The notes beneath the pieces are model-generated. The model saw nothing but the letters and a program-made list of their open reading frames with translations, ran no database searches and was not told the DNA's origin. Of a DNA stretch of 64,000 nt, positions 22,767 through 34,900 are shown piece after piece. The stretch is from assembly GCA_003184365.1 (NCBI GenBank), contig NKYR01000004.1, positions 248,001-312,000 on the forward strand. Reading direction: 5' to 3'. Position 1 is the first letter of the stretch. Each line of letters starts with the position of its first letter. The position numbers and the translations under genes are program-made. The stretch comes from Evernia prunastri. Taxonomy: Eukaryota > Ascomycota > Lecanoromycetes > Lecanorales > Parmeliaceae.

Positions 22767-24282
22767 TGCGATGATTTATCGTGTCTTGACCTCTCAGGGT
22801 ATGAAGTGGGGGTATCTGTAGAGCATTGATGGGGTAAAGGATTGTTTGAACACCGTCGCTGAGATGAGAGCAAGATTATGTGGGTGAGGCAGGGCGGTTG
22901 GATAAGGGATGCCGTGGGTCGGAAAGGCGCCGAACTTGGTGCAATGACCGTTGACAAGGAGAATTATCAGACTCTGGGTTGTGGTAGCGTAACGTGGATA
23001 AGCATGTAAGGAAGGTACAAGCCGGCTCGGGAGTAGTGCCTATGATATGTGGAAGAGGCTGGATATTCGGCTGTTGAAAATGGCTGGTGATGTTTTGTTT
23101 GTATCGGCGGCCGAGCTCGACCGTAGTTACAGCTTCGGTTTCTCACCTGCCTTGTGGCCTTGGCGACATTGACTCCTCCAGCCCAGGTGGTAGAGCTCAG
23201 TACTCTACACTGAAGTGGATAAAGTCGCAAACAAGAGTAAAGAAAGAGAAAGAGGGAATGGTGGAGCTGAGAATTTGTTCCTGTAGAAACGTCAAGTTGA
23301 AGTTTCGAGGAAGGCTGAAAGCTTGAGCCAGGGAACAACAAACGCACAGTCGGTACGCTAAGGGGGGGGATAGGCTTCGGTAGCGAGCTTTGATAGGTTG
23401 ATATCTTTGGCTCTGCTAAACTGCCACTTCGTCAATGGTAAGTTTGCTAAGGCTTTACCTGCTTCTTTTTTACGGTACTTACCTTACCTTACTTTACTTT
23501 ACTTGGTAGGTAGGCGGAATGATTTAATTGATGGATCTGTCTCAGTTACTTATTAATAATTACACTTCTAGAACTTCTAAGTTCTATTGGAAATATGGGC
23601 ATCATCAATTATTATTCTGCAAGACATCAACTACCTAAGTCAGTGAATCCATCGGATTATTTTTCTGGCGTTCCTTCGAGCTTGGCTTCTCCTGAGCTGT
23701 GCAGCGGTTCCTGTCTAGATGCCTGCCGGAAATCTTGCTTTGGCAACACAAGCCCGAAGATCTCCCGCCCCCTCCTGCACACAGAATCGCCCCTCTCGTG
23801 CCCAGCCTCTCTGCTTTTACTTGCTGTAGGAACTCCCCAACAAGAAAGATTTGCTTGGGACTTGGGAAAAATGTCATCAAACATTCCATCGTCCACACCA
23901 ATTCAATGGTGCGCTGACGTGCAGTCTTACTTGAAACGCTTACTTAATAATCCATCTGATATTGGCCGGCGGGAAGGTCGTTAACCGGGGGACCGCTGGG
24001 AAAGCCAATCCCAATTGGATTCGTGAATGGCTGGGGCATGCAAGATCCCCCGCTTGACAACTCATCAAACCTCAAGCGCCTTCAGCATCTATGGACGGGA
24101 TTGAGCTGCAAAAGTCCGGACATCGGTTTGCTACCCTTTTATCCATCCTGAAGCCGGCAAAATCTGTCACTGCCGTCGATTATTGCCCAATCGGTCTTAA
24201 AGCATTCCTTCTCAAAGCACGAGCACGTGTTGGAGTGAACAAAATTGCTCTACACCACGCTAAATATAGAACACTGCTCAAA
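22767..24282. other. Intergenic region with TTACCTTAC-type runs
   Basis: No gene supported. A 126-codon open frame on the minus strand (23347-22967) is Ser/Leu-rich and probably lies in the leader of the 1747-aa protein gene. Near 23470-23515 there is a run of TTACC/TTACT pentamers. Another 130-codon frame (23595-23984) has no recognisable features. Confidence 0.5.
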
Positions 24283-26953
24283 TCAATCTTGGATGCCATC
24301 ATTTTGTCTCCGCTGGAACTTCTGCCCTTGCCTCGGTTGACTCCCGTAAGCTCTTCTCCCCTCTTTCTTCTTGTCTCTGCTCATGCTTGCTCCCAACGTG
24401 ATGTCAACGCGTGGAGGCGTGGAAAAGCCGAAACTCTTGGCCACCTTCACCAAGTCGAGCTTGTGCACATCAAAGATAGACCTGAGACTATGAGAGGCGT
24501 ATGCTTGCAACTGATAGGCTTGTTAGCCATCCTCAACTAACATGGCATGTCTACTGGCAAAACACTTACATACGAACGGTAACCATCCTTTGCTGACTAC
24601 AACCACAGATGGTCAGTCTTCAACTAGGGTCAGGGCTCAAGGAGGAATTAAAGGGAGACATACTTTGTTGAGGTAGTAATTCTGATTGATTAGTCTTTCC
24701 AATTGGCTCTGTATTGAGAAAATCCGTTTGGCTGGGAACTCAAATTCCACTAACGGCACTCTTGCTTCCTTGAGCTGTTTCAAGAAGCCTACTTCTGAAG
24801 GCTGCAGAAACAAGAGGCTTTTCCCTTTACCGTTCGACTAGATTCACATCTCGAGGTCAGTACTGGAACGGCGTATCAAGCATCGATATACGCTTTGAGA
24901 GGATACATTGTCTCAAGTAATGTCACAGATCAAGCTTAGACCAAAAACAAGTATTCTGGAACTCGAACACATACCCCTCGTGCTGTTCGTCCGACTCGAT
25001 GTATGTAATCTAATTAATGTCAATGGAACCTCGGAGGAAGAAGTCAAAGGTGTCATACCTCTCGGATCGTCTGGAGGGTCAAATTGGACAATCCAATCCA
25101 CAGCAGGTATCTGGGCCAATGTCAGCTTCAGCTTTCGATGTACAGGTGTCATTGTCTCGACCCACATCAAGCCCTCTCGCAGCTACATCGGTTGCGATCA
25201 ATGTCCCTTTGGTTGCATTGCTGGTCGAGCATCAGTGGAGCTTTGGGATATGAGACATAACTTTTAGGTTACTAACCAGAACTCAAAGAAGGTATTTGTT
25301 CGCTTGACCTGTTTCTGTTTGCCGTGAAGATCCAGACTAGTGACGCATTAGTCGTTTGAGATAAAAGACCCGGAAGAAGGAGATGCTTACACTGGAAGAT
25401 CGATATAATTTAACAGCTCAGAGTGGTCTGTTGAGAGTTAAGACGTTAGACAAAAGGCCTTGGCGGGAAGAGAAGGGAAGACAATACATTTCACACAATT
25501 ACAGCTCGAGAAGAAGACTATGCACTTTTTGTTCTTGACCGAACCAGTTAGTACGAAAGTGAACAGCCTTCGGGTTCATAATGACATACCTTTTGACGCT
25601 TTAAAAATGAGAAAAGGAGGAGGAAGCGTTGGTCTGAGGCGCAGACGACATATCCCTGCTCTAATCCCTCGACTGTTGAGTGTTCCTTGGTGTTGTCAAC
25701 ATTGATATAAAGAGGGCCGGGTCGGAGAGAAATTCTCGCAAGGTCCTCGACTTTGGTAGTTTGTGTTGCAGAGAAGAGCATTGTTTGCCGCTCGTCTTTG
25801 GGGAGAATCTTGATGATCTGTCTCATTTCATCTTCAAACCCAACTTCAAGTATTCGATCTGCCTCGTCAATTATCAATGCTTTAAGATTTTTGATCGCAA
25901 ACGAAGGGGTGTTTTGGAGATGATCTAATAGACGTCCAGGCGTGGCGATGATAAGATTGAGTCCCTTTGCAATCTTCTCGGCTTCGGCCCTACGATTCGC
26001 TCCCCCCATGACGATTCCATCTAGTCTTCGTCAATGAAAGCTCTATACACGATGGGCTTTGGCTGAGCATACACGTTTGGCTATGATTTGCCATCAGCTC
26101 TCGCGCAACGCCGAATATTTGTAAAGCTAGCTCCCGGGTTGGTGATACAATAATGACTCCAGTACCATTCCTAGGGGCAATTAGCATGACTCGTAGATAT
26201 AATTGGTCCTTGGTCATACCGAGGCTTGAATTTTAAAGCACTCAGCATCTCGACGGCACTACCGTACATTTCAGATCAGCGTATCGCCATCACAAGGAAA
26301 GCGAATATGCCATACGGAATTAAAAATGCCAAAGTTTTGCCAGAGCCCGTTTTTGCTGCGCCGAGAACATCTCTACCAGCCAGCAATGGTGGAATACCTC
26401 TCACTTGAATCTCAGTCATCTTCTCGAACTTCATATCTATTATGGCTTCCATCGTCTTGCTCGATAGATTAAGATCCTTGAAATATTGGGGATCAGAGCC
26501 TGTAGACGGTAATGCTAAAGCCGAGGCGGATGGCACGTCTGGGTCTATACGAGCATCGTTCCCGTCCAGGATACTGGTCGCAAGAATCTCTTCCTCCTCT
26601 CCCCACGATTTTAATGATGTATCGCTCACATCGTTTTCGTATCCAAGGGCGTCACCGGAGGCCAACACAGCTGTCTCCTCTTCCCCCTCTTCTACTGGGG
26701 CAGCTCCCTCAGCATCCACTTTTCTAGGACCACCAGAAACAGACTCTGACGTATGTTCCTCCAGTAAGTCGGCTTTATCCTGAGGTCTATGCTTCTTCTT
26801 CTTTTTCTTGTGAGTATCGGGCTTTGCAGTGCCATCAACTGATGGAAAGTCACCGGGACTGCCGTTTGTTTGGGTTGCATGGTCTTCGGCATTCAACCTG
26901 TCTTTGGCGTGCTTGCGCTTTCGCTTCCTCGACGTGAGCTCGGTGTTCTCCAT
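24283..26953 (-). CDS. HAS1: HAS1 DEAD-box ATP-dependent RNA helicase
   Basis: Nucleolar helicase needed for 18S rRNA maturation and 40S/60S assembly in yeast. Thirteen exons: 26953-26316, 26258-26220, 26170-26073, 26020-25590, 25533-25488, 25427-25391, 25336-25277, 25220-25166, 25110-25059, 25009-24975, 24837-24664, 24587-24570 and 24510-24283 (636 aa). All joints keep frame and rebuild helicase motifs: Q-motif region FEKMTEIQVRGIP, motif I AAKTGSGKT, Ia SPTRELALQ, Ib TPGRLL, II DEAD, III SAT, then FFSSCNCVKY, TDVAARGLDIP (motif V) and HRVGRTARG (motif VI). The tail KVAKSFGFSTPPRVD followed by SMSRDKK and RRAYGSQP is diagnostic of HAS1. The ~200-residue N-terminus has a Lys-rich nuclear signal (KKKKKKHRP) and acidic runs. 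It is far more intron-rich than its neighbours. Confidence 0.95.
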
Positions 26954-28594
26954 TCTGCAACAGTGTTCCTGTTGTTGCTGGTCATAGGCACCTTGATCTG
27001 ACGAGGGATTTGCTCTACAAACCCACGCCGAGCCCGCTAGTAAATTTTGATCGGGGAGCTAGCCGCTAGCGGGAGATCCTTTTTGAGGCTCTAAAAGTAC
27101 GGAAGCCTTCCCGCGCTGCGTGGGCAGCTTTGGATCTGTGGATCTTGGCTGAAATTTGTGAGAATGCTTCAACAAACAGCTACTACGGGTGAATACAATG
27201 CCAAGCTATGGGTGCATAGGAGCCGAAGTGCGTCTACGTTCCGATGGCTTGAACGGAGTGGTTCATCATGATCTAAGTATCATTTTCTGTAAGCTATAAA
27301 AAAGATACGTGCACTCAGGGGAGATATGTGAGAAAATCACCGCTGCACCGGTTCCTTAAGCATTCGTTGGCGATTAGAGGCATGTTACCCTATGACTCTG
27401 GAGGTCTAAGAGTATTGAAGGCGAAATGGATTCATCTCTTTCCCCCTTCGCAACTAGAGTACCGCAGTCATACACCCCAAACCGAAACATTTTACACCGA
27501 AAAGTGCGGAAGCGAGGAGATGGTATCCGGATGATATTGTCGAAAGTAATTCCGCCGACGTTGATAAAGATGAACAGTGCCATTTACGACGACAACGACG
27601 GAAGTCAGGCCGATTGGAACAGGGGCAACGAGGCTTTCATCTGGTTACTGTAAGGGCCACGAAACTGGGTGAGAATATCAGGTCTACGACGTAGCCTCTT
27701 TGATGTTCTCATGTAGTGTAGCAGACTACCCTCCTATCTCACTTTGGTTAAGAACAATAAGAACAATAAGAACAACTAGGTACATATCGAAGGTAGATAG
27801 TACAATATTCTTGATTGGGAGGCCATTCAAGTAGGCCAGCACAATGGCATTTATTCTTCGTGCATAAGATTGTCACCTGGGTCAATAATAATGACCATAG
27901 ATAATAATGATAATAGTAACAGAGCGTCGACGATGATGGTTATTAGTAAGGGATTACCACTAGGTACAGCCTGTGTATGTCTACGTGGTGCTCATGTAAC
28001 TATTGATGACCACCATTACGCGTACCCTACCCAACTTTTAGAAATACGAGGCCGACCGATCCCCTGAAATGAATTTTCACGCTAAACTTCGCCTCCCCCC
28101 TGCCCGCTGACATTCCACCATTCTCACCTCTCCATGAGCCGGTGAAGCTTCCTAATAAACAACTACTCCTTTGTTATCCATGAAATAATACTTCTATTGC
28201 AATCACAACTCACTTTCGAGCCTTTCAATAATGTTGATGAATTGGTCCAGCTGAGCTCATACGAACAATCAGCTCAGCAGCAGCCCTGGGACCTGCATTG
28301 TCCCCCCCTGTCCAGCCTTGCCACTTTGCTCAATTTCCTTGTTTCTATTTCCGTCGTCCCCAGCGACAACCGCCAAATTCTCTCGCACCATCAACCACCA
28401 TCACGATATCTCATTCTCTCCTCGGTTCATATCGGATAGCGCTCCATTTACAGAAATACCACTTCGAAGGAGCAGCTTTTACCGTACCTCGCGCGGCTGC
28501 GCAACCGGCTCTCCCACACCGCACTCAAGTGCAACCAAGCGCCTCTACATTCACGCTTTGAACGCTTGGATCCTCTACTGGAGCACATATCATT
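26954..28594. other. Divergent intergenic region between HAS1 and the FLC-like gene
   Basis: About 1.6 kb with no supported gene. It contains AAGAACAAT repeats near 27750-27775 and AT-rich, ATAATAATGATAATAG-like sequence at 27888-27920. Pyrimidine-rich DNA before 28595 is likely the leader and promoter of the FLC-like gene. Confidence 0.55.
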
Positions 28595-30961
28595 ATGAGT
28601 TTCCCATCATTGTCCAAACCAACATGGCCATTTCTCGCCACGATAGTTTCTCTGGCGCCTTTCGCATCGCCAATGAGATTGATCGAGTCACAGTCGTTGA
28701 ATCCTTGCCAGGCGAACTCAAGTTTCACGGCGACGTTATTCAATGTCATCTTCACACCGGACAACAATAGTTTGGCCTTCGACATTCTTGGAGTGTCATC
28801 AATTTCCGGCTATGTAACTGCAGAGATCGATGTCATTGCGTACGGCTACTCCGCTGTGAAGCAGACCTTGAACCCTTGCACGTCGAACCTGGAGGGCTTG
28901 TGTCCTATGAACACTGGCCAGATCAATATCCAATCCAACATTGACATCCCGTCAAGCGTCCAGAAAGATATCCCTAGCATTGCATACGGTGTGCCAGACT
29001 TGGATGGTTTGGTCAAGGTATATATCAAGAACAACGTGACTGGGGTCAGCGAAGCTTGCGTCGAAGCACAGCTCTCGAATGGAAAGACGGTCGACCAGAA
29101 AGGAGTTGGATGGACGACTGCGGTCATTGCTGGTCTAGCGTTACTCGCTTCTGCGGTGACCTCAGGGCTAGGCCATTCAAATACCGCAGCTCATGTAGCT
29201 GCAAATGCCCTGTCTCTGTTCGGCTTTTTTCAAGCTCAGGCCATCATTGGGATGACCGCTGTTCCTCTACCACCAATCGTTGCTTCATGGACTCAAAACT
29301 TCCAATGGAGCTTAGGAATCATCAGAGTCGGTTTCTTAGAATCAATTTGTACCTGGTATCAACGGGCTACAGGAGGAACGCCATCAACGCTATTGTCGAC
29401 TCTCAACACAGAATCTGTCGAAGTCCAGAAGAGGTCTCTTAACGTGGGCAAGAGCATCATGCGTGCCGCTCATGCGTTATCCAAAAGAACCAATACCTCT
29501 GCCGCAGCCTCTGCCACAAAAGTTGTCATAGTCTCTGGCATTAAAAGGGTTGGATTCCGAGCCAAGATTGAAAACACCAACATCTTCTTGACCGGACTCA
29601 TCTTCTTTATGATTTTCGTCTTCCTTACTGCGGTTTGCGTGATGCTGTTCAAGGGCTTTTGCGAAATTGCGGTTAAGGCAGGATGGTTCAAGGGTGACAA
29701 ATTCGAAGACTTCAGAACTGGATGGAAGGTCGTGCTGAAGGGTATTCTGTTCCGTTTGGTAAGCCATGGGTTCTGGATCCAACGACCCAATACTAATTGG
29801 ACTATTGTAGGTGCTTATTGGCTATCCGCAAATCTGTATTCTGTGCCTCTGGGAGTTGACACAGAGAGACTCGGCTGCCGAAGTCGTGCTTGCATTATTC
29901 TTCTTCATTTCGATGAGCATAGCTCTAAGCTGGGCTTCGCTCAAGGTCTTCCGGATAGCAAAGCGATCCGTCACGATGCATAAGAACCCTGCCTACATCC
30001 TTTACTCCGACCCGTCCGCTCTCAACAAATGGGGTTTCCTATATGTCCAATTCCGTGCGACGGCCTACTACTTTATCATGCCTAGCCTGGGCTATATTGT
30101 GATCAAAGCATTATTCATTGCTTTTGGCCAGAATAGCGGCGTTACTCAAGCCATTGCCTTGGTCGTCATCGAGGCTGGCTTCCTCATCGGTGTCAGCATT
30201 CTCCGGCCATGGATGGACAGGAAGACCAACGCGTTCAACATCTCCATCGCAGCCATCAACTTCATCAATGCTATTTTCTTGCTAGTTTTTACCTCGGTCT
30301 TCAACCAACCGGTAAGCTTGTCCACCTGCAGTTTGATATGATGTAGCTAACCACCTCAAAGGGAATTGTTACTGGCGTAATGGGTGTTGTTTTCTTCGTC
30401 TACAACGCCGCCTTTGCCCTAGTCCTCCTGCTGATGGTGCTTGTCGCTACGTGTTACGCTATATTCTCCAAGAATCCCGATACGAGATATCAGCCCATGC
30501 GAGATGATCGCGGCTCATTCATCAAGTCTCAAACCAATCTCAATACTGAACTTGATGCCCTTGGTGTCACTGCCCGAGGAGACATGGCCCAAAAAGGTTT
30601 CTATGGTCGTGATCTCGATGACGATGAAGATTCATACTCTTCTGGATCTGGGAAAATGGGTCATGACGCCGCCGGCGCACCTTTGCCGCCGTCCACCGCG
30701 CACTCAAACCGAAACCCCAGCTTGCGAGAACCACCGCGTTCTCCCATTGATCCAAACATGCAGTACTTCCCCAGTGACGGTACCCCTCGCCATGGAGCGC
30801 CGATGTACAAGAACGACAACTCGAGCTCTCGCCCTGGCGCCGACATGCCTTTGATGGGAAGACAACGAGACCAGTCACCCTACCGACCAAATACTGCAAA
30901 CGGCTATAGACAGCAGAACAACACCAGTCCTTGGCAGCGAGGCGCCGGTTACGATCATTGA
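28595..30961 (+). CDS. FLC-type TRP-like membrane protein with ML-like domain
   Basis: Member of the fungal TRP-like ion channel/flavin carrier (FLC) family, which in yeast acts in the ER or vacuole in calcium homeostasis, FAD transport and cell-wall integrity. Exons are 28595-29758, 29811-30311 and 30362-30961 (754 aa). A signal peptide (first ~25 residues) leads into an ML-like lumenal domain with conserved Cys (NPCQANSSF, LNPCTSNLEGLCP, SEACVEAQL) to about residue 165. The TRP-like block of about nine helices follows, with GWTTAVIAGLALLASAV, YQRATGGTP, HKNPAYILYSDPSALNKWGFLY and RPWMDRKTNAFN as family-like landmarks. After the last helix comes a ~150-residue hydrophilic C-tail (DTRYQPMRDDRGSFIK onward). 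Both introns (52 and 50 nt) are canonical. Which FLC paralogue it is cannot be told. Confidence 0.92.
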
Positions 30962-31309
30962 GGACCAGTTTACGGCCGTGGCGTCAGCATATAATACATA
31001 TTGATAATATTGTCTCAATGATTACCTTATGACCCCACCACGGTTCAAAGGATGGAGTCTGAGCATTTTCTTTAACCAGCACACGAGTGCTCCCGCGGTA
31101 TTTTGGCACGTGAACGTTTGGGAGGAGCTCTTTGGGTGACGGTAATTGTACAATGCGGCGTTTAGCAAAATCCAGTTTGAGAGCAAGCCACAATACATGT
31201 GGACGTGTGGTTAGCTAGTCAATGTAGATAGTCAGAAAAAATATCGTTGAATCATCGAGCTCCATTACACCCGCTCATCCATGTGAAATGTGCTTTCCGG
31301 TATCCACCA
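30962..31309. other. Convergent intergenic region
   Basis: About 350 bp between the converging FLC-like and NDUFAF2-like genes. It must hold both 3' ends; I see no gene or clear terminator. Confidence 0.5.
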
Positions 31310-31948
31310 CTATCTTTTCACAGGTCCAGGTGTCCAAGCTTCGGGCTGCCACCCCTCGCCAGCGCTCCCTCTCTGCCGAGCCCAAGGATTCTCCTTCTCT
31401 TTCCTCACTTGTTCGCCCCTCTCCCCCTTCTCCCCCTCACTCCTCTCCTTCTCCACGCTCTCCCCCTCACCCGTCCTCTGCCCCTCCTCCCACCTCCTCC
31501 CCACCGTCCCCTCCACCTCCCCATCCCCAACCCCCAGCTCCAAATTCCCTCTGCGCGGCTTATCCAGCACCGACGGCTTGGCCGCCCATCGCGCGTCCGC
31601 CGCCGCGGCCAATTGCTTCAGATCACGCTGGCGTTGGACGTCCTGAATCTGTTCCGGTAGCGAAGGCGGGGTCGAGCGAGTGCCGCGGAGCCATTGGTGC
31701 CAGCTCGGGGAGATTTCAATGTCGGAGTAGGGGATTTTTGGATTGTTTTGGAGGATGCGGCGGGGACGGGTGAAGGCGAGGCTGGGCTTGAAGTACCAGA
31801 AGGTGTTACCGTTGAGGTCGGTGCCTGCGGTTGTAGAGTCTGTCAGTAAAAAGTGGGTGGACTGGTAGGCGCGCCGAAGGGTGGAGAGAACGTACCAGCT
31901 AGCCAGCGTCGCCGCCATGGGAGTTTTAGGGTCTTCCATTTGCGCCAT
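31310..31948 (-). CDS. NDUFAF2: Complex I ass​embly factor, NDUFAF2/N7BML-like (NDUFA12 family)
   Basis: Mitochondrial assembly factor for NADH:ubiquinone oxidoreductase, paralogous to subunit NDUFA12. Single exon, 212 aa. The family core is clear: AGTDLNGNTFWYF, then RRILQNNPKIPYSDIEISP and the hallmark WHQWLRGTRSTPPSLPEQ, followed by DVQRQRDLKQLAAAADARWA. After about residue 140 the chain becomes Glu/Gly/Arg-rich low complexity, as in many fungal members. The stretch before AGTDL (WYVLSTLRRAYQSTHFLL) is less conserved. It could hide an intron, since GTACGT occurs just after ASW, but no acceptor keeps the frame, so I leave it unspliced. The in-frame ATG at 31915 (MAATLASW) is an alternative start. 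Divergent with the calponin-homology gene. Confidence 0.85.
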   Translation of the reverse strand: MAQMEDPKTPMAATLASWYVLSTLRRAYQSTHFLLTDSTTAGTDLNGNTFWYFKPSLAFTRPRRILQNNPKIPYSDIEISPSWHQWLRGTRSTPPSLPEQIQDVQRQRDLKQLAAAADARWAAKPSVLDKPRRGNLELGVGDGEVEGTVGRRWEEGQRTGEGESVEKERSEGEKGERGEQVRKEKENPWARQRGSAGEGWQPEAWTPGPVKR

Positions 31949-32300
31949 ATTGCAGTGAAAGGGGAGGAAGAAGGAGCAGACATTTGAAGATGGGAATGGT
32001 AGACGTTACGGACCCTCGTCCAATATCAAAATGTTCTGCGGCAACCATCGTCATCTCGCCGCGCTAGCGGGTGTTGGATTCTGGGGAGCACGGAGTTCAG
32101 CTTTGACACGAACCGAACATCCATAGCACGTTCTACGTTCACCTTACAAATGGAAATAAATATACGTGGCCTAAAGAATCAACAATCGAACATGGTATAC
32201 AATTAGAGCTACGACACCTAGTATCTGGCACATCATCGATATCGAGAGCATTCCAGGATTCTGGGCCCGCCGCATATTACTCGGAGCAAAATCGAGGGCC
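31949..32300. other. Short divergent promoter region
   Basis: 352 bp separate the start codons of the complex I assembly-factor gene and the calponin-homology gene, so both promoters must share it. A/T-rich in its right half (32150-32210). No clear TATA element stands out. Confidence 0.5.
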
Positions 32301-34467
32301 ATGGCTTCAGTGTCTTCTCTCGACAAGGATATGCGAAATATCCGCTTGTCAAAGTACACCCCACAAGCTGCCAACGAAGTGAGGACTTGGATCGAAGATG
32401 TACTGGGAGAGCGGTTAGCTGCTGGCGATCTGCTGGAGGCACTGAAAGATGGGATTGCACTCTGCAAGTACGCCGTGCTTTGCTAGAATGTATCTGGAAA
32501 TAACGAAACTGACCCAGAATCGTAGGCTCGTCAGCCTCGCAGCCCCACCGGGTGTACGCTTCAAGGACTCCTCTATGCCCTTCGTCCAGATGGAGAACAT
32601 CTCTCACTTTCTCCGTGCTTGCCAATCGCCACCCTTGAATCTACAGTCCCATGATGTTTTCCAAACGGTCGATTTATATGAGTCAAAAGATCCTGCTCAG
32701 GTACTACAATGCATATCCTCTTTCAGTCGAAGAGCCCATGCTGTACAGCCAAGCAAATTCTCCAGTGCTATCGGAGGGGATAAGAGCAAGACTGGCATGA
32801 TCAGCCCGCAGGGTACTGGAGGCTTCTCCGCAGCAAAATATGGACGGCCTCGAGGTATCAGCAACTCAAGCGAAGCTAGTTCAGCTGCTTCGCACCGAGC
32901 CTCACACCAGGCATCACAAGCAGTAAGCGGACGAGGCAGCCCTTCAATCTCCGACAATCATACGGAGAAGCCCGTCATTGGCGGTCTACCAGCATCGTCT
33001 TCCGGGGGCGTTAGTAGCTGGAGCAAAAAAGGCGATGAGGGTGCTACAACTCCCGCTTGGAACATCCATCAGTATGGATATATGGGTGGTGCTAGTCAAG
33101 GCAATCAGGGAATATCGTTTGGAGGCCGAAGACAAATTACTACACCAGCACCAAAGGTCCCGAGCTTAGCTGAGAAGGAGCGCAAGAAGCGTGAGCAAGA
33201 AGCAGAGGATGAGAGGTTACGACGCCAGGCTGAAGACGCCGAGCATAAGCGGCGTGTCGAACGGGAAGCGGAAGAAGAAAGGGAGAGAATCGCTGAAGAG
33301 CAACGGTGGGAAGAAGAGACGGCACGAAAACGAGAGATAGAAAAGCGCCGAGTGGAAGAGGAGAAACGTCGATGGGACGAGGAAGAGAGGAAATGGAAGG
33401 AAGAAGAGGAGGCCAGAGCGAGAGAAGAGGCAGAAGCTGAGGCTAGGATAGCGAGGCAAAGGCAAGGGAAAGTGCAGTCAAGGCCACAACTTCAAGGGCA
33501 GTACCTCAGTCAGTACAAAGCGGAACAGCTGCGGAAAACTTCAACGTCCGGCGGAGAAGATGCAGAGCGAGCTGTAGAACGAGACCGAGTCAAGGAACTT
33601 GAGAGGCAGCTAGCAGAAGCCAAGGAGCGTGAAGCAAAGTACGAGCGTGAGCGACAGGAGCGGCTGCAAGCAGATCAGGTTCGAGACCAGGAGAGGACCT
33701 CTCAGCCAAGGGAAGAACTACAGCAAGACCACCCTCAAAGTAGCAGTCGGACGGCAGCGTCCCATTCGCATCAGGACAGTGGCGATTCATGGAGGGTGGA
33801 CGAGCGCGACTATCTGAGGAAGGAATGGTCAAATCTAAACGCCGAGTCAGCTCCTCCACAGCAGCCTCCGAGACCTCTTCCAACAACGCAAGACCTTCCA
33901 CCCCCACAGCCTCCGCGCCCCCTTCCAAGCTTCGATGGACCCCCACGGCAACCGCTCCGACCCCTTCCAACTCCTCAAGCATCAGCGCCGCCTCCGGAAC
34001 CAGCCGATGAGCCCTCACCAACACCCTCACCGCCGCCCATCTCATCTCTTCCACCACGGCCTCTCCCAAACCCAGCAAGCTACGCCTCGAGTCCCCGCCA
34101 AACGTCTCCCCAACGCAAGTCGCCGTTCGCAAGACCTGCATCACCTGCCACCTCCACGCGAACCCCGCCCCCACAGTCCCAAACCGGAACCACACCGATC
34201 AAGAAGCCTCCCTTCGCGAAACCGTCTTCTCTGCTCTCCCGTGAGATGGAACTGGATCGTCTCCGCCAGCAGGAATGGGAAGAAGCGCAGAAAGCGACCA
34301 AAGCGGCTGCTGCGTCGGGGTTGAGAGAGGGAGGCGTCGGGACTGGCGACGGTAGTTGGGATGTGAATCATCTTGGCGGAGATAGTCAGAACAGAGGTGG
34401 AGCGGGCATAGGCTTTGGTGCGAGACGACAGATCGTTGGACCTAGGGATCCACCCGGGAAGTCGTAA
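32301..34467 (+). CDS. Calponin-homology domain protein with calponin-like repeats
   Basis: Probable actin-binding cytoskeletal protein, 702 aa. Exons are 32301-32467 and 32526-34467 with a 58-nt intron. Residues ~12-135 form a type 3 CH domain as in transgelin/Scp1: NEVRTWIEDVLGERL, DLLEALKDGIALCKLVSLAA, PFVQMENISHFLRACQS and LQSHDVFQTVDLYESKD. A Ser-rich linker follows. Two short repeats, GNQGISFGGRRQIT (about residue 220) and GAGIGFGARRQIVGPRD (C-terminus), resemble calponin family repeats that bind actin filaments. Between them lie a ~200-residue Glu/Arg-rich helix (likely single alpha-helix or coiled coil, 235-450) and a Pro-rich region with PPRPLP units suited to SH3 or profilin binding. 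A role in actin bundling at cortex or septum is inferred from architecture. Confidence 0.88.
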
Positions 34468-34900
34468 ATAAGAAGGGCTTTAGTGGGTTGTGGATGGGAT
34501 ACGGATTATGAAAGGGAGCGAGCGAGCGAGCCTGTCTGTTTTATTCATTTGGATGTTTCGACACCCGTGCATCGATAGCCTTCCTTGGCAGAAATTCGCT
34601 AGCTGCCGGCCATCGTCAAGTCTCTGGCAGTTGCTCGTCTACGTATAGCAGCCTTACCCTCCTCATGCCGTGCGACAAAGCCCGATCGATCCTGGGTATC
34701 ATGCAATCAAAGCACGGCTTCCACTCTCCAGCCACGCCACCGTAAGAATGCTTTTGTAAAGTAGACCCATAACACTTGACCACCCCTCTCTCCCCCAGCC
34801 CCTTCCAACCACCCTAGCAGAAACCACTTCTCCCCTCCCCCCCACCAAACCCCCCCACATTCTCAAAGCATCCACACATCCCACCCAACTACCTCCCCCC
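34468..34900. other. Convergent intergenic region
   Basis: About 430 bp between the converging calponin-homology and U1-C genes. It contains GAGC tetranucleotides at 34517-34530 and C-rich tracts (34795-34900). No gene. Confidence 0.5.

Noticed and set aside
24091..24540. A 149-codon open frame on the plus strand
   Set aside because: It is antisense to the last exons of HAS1, whose conserved tail lies on the minus strand.
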